Below the pieces are notes generated by a model that did not search any database, was not told the origin of the DNA, and worked only from the letters and a program-made list of their open reading frames with translations. The translations under genes and the position numbers were made by a program. Below are positions 43,003 to 53,440 of a DNA stretch of 64,000 bases, piece by piece; the first letter of the stretch is position 1, and every line of letters begins with the position of its first letter. Source of the DNA: Haematococcus lacustris (lineage: Eukaryota; Chlorophyta; Chlorophyceae; Chlamydomonadales; Haematococcaceae); the NCBI GenBank assembly GCA_030144725.1, contig JASKMD010000003.1, positions 10,350,855 through 10,414,854 of the forward strand. Direction: 5' to 3'.

Positions 43003-45752
43003 TCAAATACGCTGATCAGGCCTGTATGGCGCTGAGATTCTGACCCACTGGCCTGCCATGCCGCGCCTGTTCCAGTCTGCCATCTTGGGGTTAATGCCCT
43101 CATCCTGGATGGGCTGAAACAACCCATGGTACAAGTCCCCCAGCTCAGAGGTGTTCATGGTGGTGTTGTCAGCCACCGTGTCAGGCCGGCCAAAGCCATA
43201 CAGCCTGGCGCAGCACGAGCCAGCCACCCCCACGTTGCCAGCATGCACTGTGTTGCCCCGGAACAGCACCAGCTGCCCAGCCTTCACCAGGACCTCTGTG
43301 CCCAGTTGAAGTGGCAAGGTCATGGCCAGGGCATCCATGTCCTTCACTTCCACCACTTGCTTCTGACCATCAGCTGACCGCCGGCAATGGGCTGCAGCCA
43401 ACCGGGACAGTTTGTGGCTGCCCATGTAGGCAACCAGAGGGAAGTCCTGGAGAGCCAGCAGGAACACCAGGCCGTCATCCATCCCTGGGCCAACAGGGAG
43501 GAAGTCGGTGTGGGGAGCCTGGGCCTGAGCCAGCTGCTGGGCCAGTGTAGTCACCATGTTCCCATTCCTGTTCAGGCGACGCTGCCAGGTGGGGTCAGTG
43601 ATGATGGTAGCTAGGGCGTTCAGGGGGCGGCCCAGCAGCTGCCTCAGCACCGGCTGCAGGAGAGTGAGGTACTGGGCCAACACCTCCTTGGCCTCATCCA
43701 CCTGCAAACACACCCAGTGTGCTGTCTATTGTGCTTCACGCAGCCCTGACTCTAGGTAAGCTAGGAAATGCTTCTGCAGCAATGGCTATGACTCCTGTTG
43801 TGGCTTGTGTCTTCTGCTGCACACCCTGATTTATCTGTCTCTCACCTCCTTCTTCTTCTCTTCTGTCAGCGCGCTGTACACAGCCGTGTTATAGTTGTCA
43901 GACAACAGCTGTAGGGTTGTGTCTAGGTCGCCATTGCTGTTCTTGTCTGACTTGGCCAACACCACCTGCACCCTCTGGCCAGTGCCATACTGTGTCTTGC
44001 TGTTGGCACTGACCGAGCTGAAGACCATGTGGTTATAGACCCTGGTGATCAAGATGCTGGCCGTAACCACCGCTGCCATATCTATGGCTAGCTGTGGCAG
44101 CTGAAAGATGGTCAGGCCATTAGCTAGAGCTGCTTGGCGACACTGCTGTAGCTCATGAGGCTGGTAGACTTCCCCTGTGTATAGCAGCAAGGTGGGCAGC
44201 TGATACACCATTCCCTGCGTGTAAGGGAGCAATGCACGACATGCTCACAAGCATACCGTCACTAGTGGTACATATCAGCTAGTTATGCCTTTCGTACCTG
44301 TTTATCCTTGGGAAACCGCACTGCTCCTCCATGCAGCAGTGTGCCTCCGGTGCTTGACTGCAAACACAATCCACACATATCCTACTGAGCCACAGCTGGA
44401 GTCTGTGAAACCCTGCACTAGGTTAGTGAAGCAGTGCACCACGTTGCTGAAACCCTGCACAAGGTCAACGAAACCTTGCACAAGGTTTAACCCTGTTGTA
44501 GGCTGTTTGTAGCTGATCACCTGCACTCCTGACTGGCCACTTCCAGTCAAGGCTGTGTTTGCCAACACGTCGAGCCGCCTTCTGCCCTTCAGCTCATCCT
44601 ACATTCAGTGTGGTCGTTTACAAGTTGGAAATGTTGTTATGCCTCTTTGGCAGCTTGGGTCTCACCTCCAATCTGTTCACTGTTTCCTGCACGTTGTCCA
44701 CCTTGTGAATCAAAGACTGTATGAGGGCCTGCAATGGCGAATGAAGCAAGGGGGTATCTGAGCCACTGTCACAATGCACCATGATGCTGTCTTGCTCCTA
44801 TGTGCTGTAATGTTGTGATCCTACCTGATCCTCGGCAGGCCTCGGCCTCTTGGATGATGAGGGACCAGCACCCTCCCCTCCAGGCTGCTGCTGCTCCTCT
44901 TCAGTCACCTGTCGCTGGTCCTGCTGCTGCTGCTGGTGCTGCTGCCCACCTGCTGCTGTGCCTGTCGCCCTGGGGCTGGATCCCACCTGTGCCCACTGCC
45001 CTCTGCGTGTCTGGCGGTGGTGCTGCACTGGAGGATGGTGCTGATGCTGCCCTCCTGCTGCTGGTGTAGGCGACAGGGGAATGGAGGGGGCAAGGCTGAG
45101 TTGCACACGTGATGCTGGTGCACGCCGCAGGACAGGTGAGAAGGCAGTGCTCCGCAGCACACCTGCAGGCAGGGCAGTTCCTAGGCCTGTGGTGGGGGCC
45201 TTCAATCCACGTACACCCGCTGTTGGTGTGGCGGGGGGCTGTCGCACAACCCCTGCTGAGGCTGGCTGTTGGACAGTGGTTGGGGCTGGGTGCTGCTGCA
45301 CACCTGCTGCTGGGGATGGCTGGGGGGCAGGGGAGGGGGCAGGGGGCTGCTGCACTCCTGCTGCTGGGGACGGCTGGGGGGCAGGGGAGGGGGCAGGGGG
45401 CTGCTGCACTCCTGCTGCTGGGGATGGCTGGGGGGCAGGGGAGGGGGCAGGAAGCTGCTGCACTCCTGCTGCTGGGGATGGCTGGGGGGCAGGGGAGGGG
45501 GCTGGAGAGGGAAGGGTAGGGGGCTCAGTGCTCAACACAAACTCTGTCAAAGTAGCACAATCCTTTCTGCCCTGCACTTCACATAGGTACACATAATCTG
45601 TGTCTCCTTGACTCTTCATCTTCGCATCTGCACATGATAGTTAATAGTGACATGAAGGCATGGCTACCTTGAAGGCCTGCTGACAACTAGTTAGTCATGC
45701 CCACTCATCACCTGTCTTGTATATGATCCACAAGCTAGCGAATGGCTTTAAC
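43003..45752 (-). CDS. 2-oxoglutarate/Fe(II) dioxygenase-like protein with Pro/Gln-rich N-terminal region, 5' end in the gap
   Basis: Exons (minus): 45752-45712 (cut by the gap; LKPFASLWIIYKT), 45627-44825, 44728-44666, 44598-44521, 44214-43846 and 43701-43003. All joins keep phase with GT-AG sites. Exon 2 has PDWK-free but distinct DYVYLCEVQGRKDCATL, then four SPAPQPSPAAGVQQ repeats and a basic Gln-rich segment ending KRPRPAEDQ. The last exon holds HTDF (HxD), MDDGLVFLLALQDFPLVAYMGSH, VLFRGNTVHAG (distal His) and CCARLYGFG (Arg 13 residues later). HxD...H...R is the metal and 2-oxoglutarate binding signature of the double-stranded beta-helix dioxygenases. The substrate is unknown. Transposon-linked TET/JBP-type dioxygenases are known in fungi and algae, but I cannot place this one in that family. 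Confidence 0.6.
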
Positions 45753-46252
45753 NNNNNNNNNNNNNNNNNNNNNNNNNNNNNNNNNNNNNNNNNNNNNNNN
45801 NNNNNNNNNNNNNNNNNNNNNNNNNNNNNNNNNNNNNNNNNNNNNNNNNNNNNNNNNNNNNNNNNNNNNNNNNNNNNNNNNNNNNNNNNNNNNNNNNNNN
45901 NNNNNNNNNNNNNNNNNNNNNNNNNNNNNNNNNNNNNNNNNNNNNNNNNNNNNNNNNNNNNNNNNNNNNNNNNNNNNNNNNNNNNNNNNNNNNNNNNNNN
46001 NNNNNNNNNNNNNNNNNNNNNNNNNNNNNNNNNNNNNNNNNNNNNNNNNNNNNNNNNNNNNNNNNNNNNNNNNNNNNNNNNNNNNNNNNNNNNNNNNNNN
46101 NNNNNNNNNNNNNNNNNNNNNNNNNNNNNNNNNNNNNNNNNNNNNNNNNNNNNNNNNNNNNNNNNNNNNNNNNNNNNNNNNNNNNNNNNNNNNNNNNNNN
46201 NNNNNNNNNNNNNNNNNNNNNNNNNNNNNNNNNNNNNNNNNNNNNNNNNNNN
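45753..46252. other. Assembly gap (500 N)
   Basis: Exactly 500 N, probably a placeholder length. It cuts the dioxygenase gene. Frames crossing it are meaningless. Confidence 1.
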
Positions 46253-46440
46253 AACCTGTCGATCGATAGGATCGATTGCGATCGAAGGCGGTCGAAGCTG
46301 ATCGAAATATGTTGGGTGGCCGCCAGAGACTTTCCCAGGGTCATCGAAACCTGTCGATTGTAGCAAAATCGATGGGGTCATCGAAATAGGATCGAAGCTG
46401 GTTGAAAGTTTCCGAGCAATCAAAGCTGGTTGAAAGCTTC
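46253..46440. repeat. ATCGAT/TCGA-dense segment
   Basis: TCGA occurs about every 12-15 bp (GATCGATAGGATCGATTGCGATCG and similar), much denser than elsewhere. A similar segment is at 53225-53440. It directly follows the gap, which may consist of more of the same repeat. Confidence 0.7.
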
Positions 46441-46770
46441 CGAGCCTAGACATCATAACCAAAGTGCCTCGACGCTCACTAGCACAGGGCCCCCACAGCC
46501 TGATGTCACATGTTACACTGTTCCTGTTAGTAATTGTTAGCCTGACTTTGCCTAACATGGGATAGCTGAACAATAAACCGAATGCTGACCAGAATTCTGA
46601 CCATGTCCATGTCATGTTCAAGCCATGCCCAGCCACCATAACCATGCTGTCCTAACTAATTCAACAACGCCCTAGCAGTCACGTGCATGCAATGTCCATT
46701 CTATGCTCATCTGTACTAGCACAATGCATGCTGCCCTGCCTAATCCCTAACCCTAGCTGACAAAGACTCC

Positions 46771-46778
46771 CTCCTTGT
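46771..46778. repeat. Transposon target-site duplication, left (CTCCTTGT)
   Basis: The 8-bp word CTCCTTGT repeats at 50423-50430. The match is 10 bp if CC is counted, but those two bases overlap the right inverted repeat. Confidence 0.7.
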
Positions 46779-46808
46779 AGCCGGTCACCCCCGCCATTGG
46801 CCCCGCAA
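46779..46808 (+). repeat. Terminal inverted repeat, left
   Basis: Pairs with 50393-50422; inner 26 bp identical. Contains CCCCCGCCATTGGCCCCGC. Confidence 0.85.
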
Positions 46809-47225
46809 ATGTGAGACGGTCTGGGGCGCGAATCTCCGTGTAGCTCGCGACAAAGTTTTGGCGCAGTTGGGTGTAACAGGCGTATCCGGCACCCCGCAGC
46901 CGCAAAACACTAGCTCAGATCGGCGCCCGCCCAAACCTGACCTGTGCTTTCCGCTCCTAAAAGACTCACGCACATCATAAAGCGAGGCTGGCAGTCCTTC
47001 TACGCACGCCGTAAGCCAACGGCACAAGTGCAGTACGCCTGCTTGCATGTCAGTGCATGGAGCATATAATTCGTGCATATGCGCACAAGTCAGCAAGCTG
47101 GCACCCCTTACCTCACTTACGTTGCGGCATGACTCTATGTAAATGTAAGCTGCCTTATGACAGCGCTACATCATCACTTGGCAATATGTTGTCGGGATGC
47201 CTCGGGATGGCTCTGGCTTTCAGTG

Positions 47226-48379
47226 TTACATGTGCCGTGGTGCCTCAACCTTCTTCCTCAACTTCAGCAGGCACATGTCACGCAACTCATTCTTTGATTT
47301 ACTTGAAACCCCTCTGATGTTATTGTGCTTGCACCATGCTTTCAATAGGTCCTTGTTCAGTGTATCAAATTGAGGCATACCAGGGGTGTCCAAGACCATG
47401 AGCCTGATACACTCTGCATTCAAAGCAGCTTGCCTAGCAGCTTCCTTGTCTAGCAGCATGGGCATTGGCTCAAGAGGCATCGAACCACGGCATTGTGCAC
47501 CACACGGCTGAGGGGGGTTGCTCATGCGTGCACCACAAGCACATGCCGTCATTGACCACATGAGCTCACCCTCGGTAGTAGCAGGAAAATACATGCTGTG
47601 TTGTGCACGAGACCCTTGTACTGTACCCTTGAAGCTGTCAGCATCCTCATCTTGCTTGTAGCACTCCTTCACCAACCCCTCATCCAATACCAAGCACTCC
47701 CTCCTCATCACTTTTGCCCTGTCCCGGTGGGCCTTGCATGCACCAACTTGGGATGCAGGCTCTGTGTGCTTATTATTGAAAGCAGCTGTCAGCTGTTGAG
47801 CCCTACACGTGGCCAAGCCATCATGATCTGCCAGGACCATATCCCTGAGCTTATGCTTTAAGACTCCACCCTCCGAGTCATGCCTGCCCTTGAAGTGGGA
47901 GGTGGCACCATACGACCACCACAATGGCACAGACAAGTTCAGTGCCATGCGACGATGTTGTTGCAATGCTGGGGTACCTTTGAACTGCCCTGCACAACCA
48001 TCAGACCACATGAACAACTCCTGCAAGTCCATGCCAGCGTTGTGCTTTAAGTGGGCAATCACCTGATACAATGCGGCCTGTGTGGCTGGTGCGCTCTGAT
48101 CATTGCCATCTGTCAAGACATAAACCGTCTCTTCCCTGTAGGCATCACTGGCAGTTTTAAAATACACACATGCTACAAGGATGCCCACAGTGTGTGGGCA
48201 CCAGTGCTCTGATTGAATCTCTTGTGGCCGCTGCACGGTGAAGCGTTCTGACCAGTCACAGGATATGACAACCATGCCAGGGTGACTGCTGTGTACTGTC
48301 AAACTGTGGCTGCTCTGACTGGGGATGGTCGACCTGGGGGTAGCCTCCGGGTTGTTGTAAGGCACCACATTGCCAACAC
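47226..48379 (-). CDS. DDE-type transposase-like protein with CxC cluster and C-terminal SAP-like motif
   Basis: The exon starts after a TTTTGCAG acceptor at 48380-48387 (GVGNVVPYNNPE) and ends at TAA overlapping a TGTAA signal. Numbered from the Met at 48368: VVISCDWSERF (Asp38), a beta-rich stretch, LFMWSDGCAGQFKGT (Asp123), then SHFKGRHDSEGGVLKHKL (Asp164/Glu166). The two acidic motifs and the third cluster, spaced 85 and 43 residues, suggest an RNase H-fold DD[E/D] catalytic core; the SDGCAxQxK...GG pattern also occurs, as I recall, in uncharacterised animal proteins. A CxC...CxxxC cluster (276-293) and a SAP-like DNA-binding helix pair (about 335-372) follow. It would mobilise the element bounded by the inverted repeats at 46779 and 50422. 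Catalytic assignments are inferred. Confidence 0.6.
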
Positions 48380-49094
48380 CTGCAAAACAAAAGACACATT
48401 ACACAAGTTGTAGACCACTTCATTGGCACCTGACACGTAGCTTCAACCACAGCCCTTACTGAAAGAAAGAAAGAAAACTACTCCGGTACAAACCGGCGTG
48501 CATTAAGGGAGGAGCTTCCGCCTGTGGCGCGGCCTGCTCCCACCTCCAAACGTTGGACACAGGCTGGACATGTCCCCACCAAGCTGCCCTAGCTGTAGCC
48601 ACAGACCACAGTTAGCACCCAAGGCAAACAAAGAGGCATGAGAGGAGCAAAGACTAGTGCACTCGGCAGCTGGCCTTATCTCTTCTCCTCGTTGACGAGA
48701 GCAATTCCATCCTTGTCCGCCGGATGTCGCACTAAAAGCTGAAGTTCAGGCTTCAAAAGTCCAAACTTCAGCTGTCAGCCAACGTCCCGCGTTAAGGTGG
48801 CTCTGCTCCCTCCTTGACGACGCCAGCAACTCCACAACAGCTTGATGACGCGCAACGGTCGTGTGCGGCACCCGGACCTCATTTGTATTCCGCTGGACAA
48901 AGCGGTGCCCGTTCCAGCCTGGGAAGGCTTTCCCGTTGCATCCCAATTTATATACCGCTGGGTGCGGTGGTGAGGTAGCTTAGCCAATCCGTGCGACCGA
49001 AGTCAACGCGGATTGTTACCAGGGCCACCGCGTGGAGGTGCCTCACCGCCAGCCCCACAGCCCTTACTACTTACTTGTGGGCAATGAAGGTGGG

Positions 49095-49480
49095 AGGTGG
49101 CTGCTGTGGCTGCTGGGTGGGGGTTGGAAGAGAGGGTCGGGGAGGGGAGGGTGGCAAGGGTGGCTGCAGCGGGGGGGAAGGCGGGGGGGAGGGGCATGGA
49201 GACACTTGATCCTGGTGCTGGTCATCCAGCTCGGGGGGCAGGGAGGTGGGAGGGGGCTGCTGCTCCAGGGTCTGGCCATGTAATGAGCGTGGCGGGGAGG
49301 GGGGAGGAGGTGTGGCTGCCGGGGTGGGGAGGGAGGAGGAGGATGTGGAGGGAGGCAGGAGGGGGGGAGGGAGGAGGTGGGGTGAGGTGGGGTGGGGAGG
49401 GAGGGAGGAGGTGGGGAGGGAGGAGGGGGGAGGGGGATGTGGCTGCCGGGGTGGGGATGGAGGAGAGGGTTGTTGCTTCT
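49095..49480. repeat. G-rich low-complexity tract (GGGAGGAGG-type)
   Basis: Imperfect GGGAGG and GGAGGTGGGG repeats; on the minus strand they read as Ser/Pro in all frames. Probably intron or spacer within the transposon. Confidence 0.75.
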
Positions 49481-49493
49481 GGTGCACTCTGAC

Positions 49494-50228
49494 GCAATCT
49501 CTATGCGCCATGGGGGCGAGCCCTGCACGTTGGCATGCAACTAGCACGCTGCTCTTCAGCACACTAGCGCGGCCAAAGACAACCAGGTAGCGGCCGTGGC
49601 ACGCATCCTCCCCCACTCTCTCAACCGTCACAAACCCATTCTTATTCTTGGCTGGCGATGTGAGTTCACACAAAGCACAACGCTTAGCATTGGGCTCATT
49701 CCTTGCAGCTGGGTTCTTGAGATGGGGGTGATTTACAGGCATCCTGCACACACATTAAAAAAGACAAGGGCGCTTGGGGCACACACCACAAAACATGGTT
49801 GGAAAAAAGTAGAAAACGTTCGAAACTCAGGCTCATGACAGTTGTGTGTTACCCTCAACTGTTCATGCCTGTCATGCGTTGCGCAAGTGTTCACACGAAC
49901 ATCAAACTGACCTAGACAAGGTGAGGTAAATTACAATCTTACTCACCTCTTGCTCACTGTTTTCAAGAGCTGATTCCCTTGCTGCACTCCTGGTTGGAAG
50001 AGCCTTGGGCTGCTGTGGGTTTGATGCTGATCCTCACAACTGCCAAGCACCTGTGGAGGTCAGCAGATTTGGTTGCATGTGTTGACATTGTATGCAATAC
50101 GCACTAAGAAACAGCACCCCGTGCTTACCTGGGATGTAATCGCGAGTTGCAAGTCCGACGGCAGCATAGGCTGCTCGGCACGGAAATGCCTCCGGCCACC
50201 AATTCATCTCTCCTGTTGCGACACGCAT
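49494..50228 (-). CDS. Probable 5' exons of the transposon gene, Cys/His-rich
   Basis: Exon-like pieces in order: 50228-50129 (Met at 50228 or 50207; MNWWPEAFPCRAAYAAVGLA, donor GTAAGC), possibly one near 50045-49945, 49911-49853 (QFDVRVNTCATHDRHEQLR, donor GTAACA) and 49715 to about 49494 (NPAARNEPNAKRCALCELTS, ..VLVACQRAGLAPMAHRDCVR). The C-x2-C and C...H-x-D-C arrangement looks like a zinc-binding domain, somewhat like the cysteine-rich end of piggyBac-type proteins. How these join to the DDE exon at 48379 is not clear; a proline-coding low-complexity tract lies between. A further open frame at 48946-48746 (GCNGKAFPGWNGHRFVQRNT) may be another exon. Confidence 0.4.
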
Positions 50229-50392
50229 ATAAACAGATGGAGAATAACATTGCGAAGCTAATCAAGTCGTTGAGACAATGCAGTACAATCGACATAAGAG
50301 GGCCTAACCTGCTAGCGACACCGTTGTGAGATGTAGAGCCCAACGGTGGAAGAATTACATGCAGCGGATCAAAGACGGTGCCAAACAGTGAA

Positions 50393-50422
50393 TTGCGGGG
50401 CCAATGGCGGGGGTGACCAGCC
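50393..50422 (-). repeat. Terminal inverted repeat, right
   Basis: Reverse complement of 46779-46808 with two mismatches in the outer four bases. Confidence 0.85.
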
Positions 50423-50430
50423 CTCCTTGT
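50423..50430. repeat. Transposon target-site duplication, right (CTCCTTGT)
   Basis: Identical to 46771-46778. Confidence 0.7.
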
Positions 50431-51269
50431 GGATGGTGGCCAGGCTGCGGCCAGACCAATCAGGCAGGATAAAAACCCTGCGCTTGATGAACGCCAGCTG
50501 GACTACCTCATAGCTGTGGCCTTGTTGTGCCCACCGAAGGCGGGTGTTGCCATGCTTGCTGGTGGATCACATGGCCTTCACTAACTTCAAGGTACGCTTG
50601 CCTGCATGGCACAAAGTGTAGCATCAGCAGCTTGCCCAACATGTGCATGCTAGCCGCATGAGACCTACAATTGCTCTCAATGTGTGCAGCTATACTACCG
50701 CCTTGCGGACCTCTATAGGCAGGTCACCGGTGAGAAGGAGCCCTACAAAGGCCTCCAACCACAATGCATTGATGTTGCAATTCCGTGAAGTGCTATTGAA
50801 AGAATGCAAAGCGTTCGGTTGGGAGAACATTGACAATGTGCGCGTGTGCGGCATGCAAGGTGAGTAATTGCTAGCACCTATCAGCATAGTGCCAAGGCAT
50901 GGGCTCATGCATACTGATGCCTTCCGTACTTTCTCTTGCAAGAGCAGCCATGGCGTTCCCCTTCCCCCTAAGCATGTACCACCAACCACCACCTCCAAGT
51001 TTGTCATCCCAATTGCTCCCCACTCACCCCACATCAGCCATACAAGTCCTGCCACCCAGGTCATTGACATTGACACTACTGACTGCATGGCATGGCATGT
51101 TTCTCTCTTGCAGGTCATCAGAGAGCCCCGAGACTTGTCCTTGTCCGGGTTCCAACCTGACACGTTCAGCATTGGCGCAGATGAAGCCCAATCAACAGCA
51201 TTGCATGGCATGCCTACCCTTTGTTTCCAAGCATGCTATAGGTCAGTCCCTCCCAACTGCCTTGAATAG

Positions 51270-51848
51270 GGGGGGGATCCCGTACACTGGGTTTATTTCT
51301 CGCTCACTAGCGGACTGATGATCGAAGCACATCAGGATGTAGAGAACTCACTAAGCTACACGTAATGGGTGTCCCGAGCTTCAATGACTGTACACATGAT
51401 GCCCAACCTAGGCGTGAACCTGGCCTACATTTTGTGGGCAGATATCCCCATGCACGCCTCCTTCACCCTCGAGCTTCTAGACATTGCCGTGATGTAGCTA
51501 ACAAAGCAATGTATGCCCGCGCGCATTGTGTTGCGACGGCCGCAATCGCGAGATTTGAACCTAAAAAGCCGAAATGCCCGTCTAACGCACTCATACCATT
51601 GCTGATGCCTCACTTAGGACAACGGCACACATCTTAGCATCGATCAGCTCGCACTTGTTATTTGCGTCGCTCGCGCTCACAAGCGAGAGACGGAGCGGCT
51701 CTATACTCTAGCGGTTCATTAAGACACTATGGTCAGATTAGTGTGGGCGGTAAGTGGAGCCGGGCTAGGAGGTGGTGGTGATTGTCATAGTGGTGGCTTG
51801 TCGTAGGAGGTGGTGGTGATTGTCATAGTGGTGGCTTGAGGTTGAGGT
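51270..51848. other. No supported gene; GGTGGT-rich end
   Basis: 51270-51740 shows no convincing frame. TAGGAGGTGGTGGTGATTGTCATAGTGGTGGCTTG is duplicated in tandem at about 51767-51838 in front of the GGGCT array. Confidence 0.35.
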
Positions 51849-51849
51849 G

Positions 51850-52394
51850 GGCTGAGCTGGGCTGGGCTGGGCTGGGCTGGGCTGGGCTGGGCTGGGCTGG
51901 GCTGGGCTGGGCTGGGCTGGGCTGGGCTGGGCTGGGCTGGGCTGGGCTGGGCTGGGCTGGGCTGGGCTGGGCTGGGCTGGGCTGGGCTGGGCTGGGCTGG
52001 GCTGGGCTGGGCTGGGCTGGGCTGGGCTGGGCTGGGCTGGGCTGGGCTGGGCTGGGCTGGGCTGGGCTGGGCTGGGCTGGGCTGGGCTGGGCTGGGCTGG
52101 GCTGGGCTGGGCTGGGCTGGGCTGGGCTGGGCTGGGCTGGGCTGGGCTGGGCTGGGCTGGGCTGGGCTGGGCTGGGCTGGGCTGGGCTGGGCTGGGCTGG
52201 GCTGGGCTGGGCTGGGCTGGGCTGGGCTGGGCTGGGCTGGGCTGGGCTGGGCTGGGCTGGGCTGGGCTGGGCTGGGCTGGGCTGGGCTGGGCTGGGCTGG
52301 GCTGGGCTGGGCTGGGCTGGGCTGGGCTGGGCTGGGCTGGGCTGGGCTGGGCTGGGCTGGGCTGGGCTGGGCTGGGCTGGGCTGGGCTGGGCTG
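51850..52394. repeat. (GGGCT)n pentanucleotide array, about 108 units
   Basis: A pure GCTGG/GGGCT tandem repeat on the plus strand. On the minus strand it reads SPAQP in one frame and follows a proline-rich exon-like sequence. The related segment at 63364-63390 has only two AGCCC units at the same position. Confidence 0.96.
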
Positions 52395-52514
52395 CTGCTG
52401 GGTGGTGGTGGTAGGGTTAGGAGGTGGTGGCAGTGGTGGTGAGGGTGGTGGTGGCGGCGGCTGAGATTGGGTAAGCGGGCTCCTGCAACAGTCTCCAACC
52501 ATAGTGTTGAGGGT

Positions 52515-53060
52515 TAGTTATGCACGAAGTGGATAACTTCCTGTTTACTTATGCTTTGTCTACATTGAGACCGGTAGCAAGGGCGAGTCATTCTGATGCA
52601 TACGACATACCCATCAACAGCAACGTAGCATGTTTGCACAGTCAGAACTGACCTTGAAATGGAAGGTAACTCTAAGCTTTAGGACCATCAATGGGTATGC
52701 CTCCACCGAAGTAGAACTGGGTGCGCGTCTACATTCAGGAAACACTGTCGGGTTGATTGAGACGGGAGGAATCACAAGCGCCGGCTGTACTTGCCCTTAG
52801 AGCGCTAGGAGTCCACCACGTAGTTGCGAGGCACTCCCACAGTGCACTTGCGCTGCGCGATGTTGAGAGAGCGGCCGGCTGATCGGTGGTCGCACTTTTT
52901 CGTTTACGGGGATTCTGGTTATATGGGCGTGTAGCTGATCAAGCGATCATCGCATGCCGCACAGTGCTACGCCAATCGCACACGTCCCGGCACCGGGACA
53001 TCCATGACAAGGTAGTGTACATGGCTTTATCAGAGTTGGGAGGGTCTGACTATAGGCATG
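52515..53060 (+). repeat. Dispersed repeat, copy 1 (inverted copy at 62740-63290)
   Basis: Begins TATGCACGAAGTGGATAAC and continues through CCTTGAAATGGAAGGTA, CTGGGTGCGCGTCTACAT, AGGAAACACTGTCGGGTT and CACCGGGACATCCATGACAAGG, all in the same order in the inverted copy. One frame near the end (RQSHTSRHRDxHDKVVYMAx, then SELGGSD) is kept open in both copies and may be an exon of an unknown gene or element. Confidence 0.8.
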
Positions 53061-53224
53061 CCCAATGTCATGGCAGCAAGCGTATTACTCTTGATGCAGA
53101 CTTGGTGCTCTGGCAGTAGGCCTTGTACGGTGGAACAAGGTTTGCTTGCTTGGGCAATAGGTGCTTGCTTGGGCAATAGGCCTTGTACGGTGGCAGAAGG
53201 TTACTGGCATTAAGCTAGTGTAAC

Positions 53225-53440
53225 ATCGATGAGTGTCCAGCAATTATCGATCCCCCATCGATTCGATGGATGCAACCGACTCGAACAGGCCTCGAACAGG
53301 CCTCGAACTTGCCTCGAAATCTCAAAAATCGATACCCCCATCGAATCGACAGCTAACCCCCATCGACGCAATGGGCCGAATTCAGTCGGCGTCGAACCCC
53401 CCTATCGATCCGCAATCGAGGCGGGATCGATGGGGGGGGA
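53225..53440. repeat. ATCGAT/TCGA-dense segment, second copy
   Basis: Many ATCGA and TCGAA words, including a GACTCGAACAGGCCTCGAACAGG-type tandem. Similar in character to 46253-46440, though not collinear by eye. Confidence 0.65.

Larger units (their letters stand above)
46779..50422 (-). mobile_element. DNA transposon with about 30-bp terminal inverted repeats, 3644 bp
   Basis: The left end 46779-46808 and the reverse complement of the right end 50393-50422 agree at 28 of 30 positions, the innermost 26 being identical. The ends start RGCYGGTCACCCCC. Flanking CTCCTTGT is duplicated, and the surrounding exon reads through in frame once the element and one copy are disregarded. An alternative parse is a 26-bp inverted repeat with a 4-bp AGCC duplication. 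It carries a minus-strand DDE-like and SAP gene plus a Cys-rich N-terminal part. 8-bp duplications occur in hAT and Zisupton-type elements, but the protein does not look like hAT, so the superfamily is open. Confidence 0.8.
46757..51269 (+). pseudogene. Unidentified plus-strand gene interrupted by the TIR transposon
   Basis: A possible acceptor (CCCTAG) at 46751-46756 starts an exon that reads DKDSLL up to the insertion at 46778. After the transposon the frame resumes at 50423: VDGGQAAARPIRQDKNPALD, then ERQLDYLIAVALLCPPKAGV, until TAA near 50580. Downstream exon-like pieces are LYYRLADLYRQ at 50690 (after TGTGCAG), a FREVLLKECKAFGWENIDNVRVCG segment ending about 50860, and 50941-51269 (VIDIDTTDCMAWHVSLLQ, ADEAQSTALHGMPTLCFQAC, stop). 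5' exons would be in or beyond the gap. No family recognised. Frame breaks beyond the insertion make functionality unlikely. Confidence 0.4.

Noticed and set aside
41770..43015. 397- and 412-codon frames with YRVLPHA/TGFCRTP repeats
   Set aside because: Products of a 44-bp minisatellite open in all plus-strand frames; the unit length is not a multiple of three.
45695..46645. Frames across the N block
   Set aside because: They exist only because N runs were read as open.
48941..48965. TATA-box promoter for the transposon gene
   Set aside because: TATATAAATT is present on the minus strand but lies only a few bases before the nearest ATG, too close for a promoter of that frame.
51530..51560. 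tRNA gene on the minus strand
   Set aside because: A GGTTCAAATCT B-box-like word is present, but the T-arm stem does not pair and no A box or acceptor stem fits.
51785..52502. SPAQP-repeat protein as a real gene
   Set aside because: The array expanded from two units; the flanking proline-rich exon may be real, but the repeat frame itself is not evidence of a protein.
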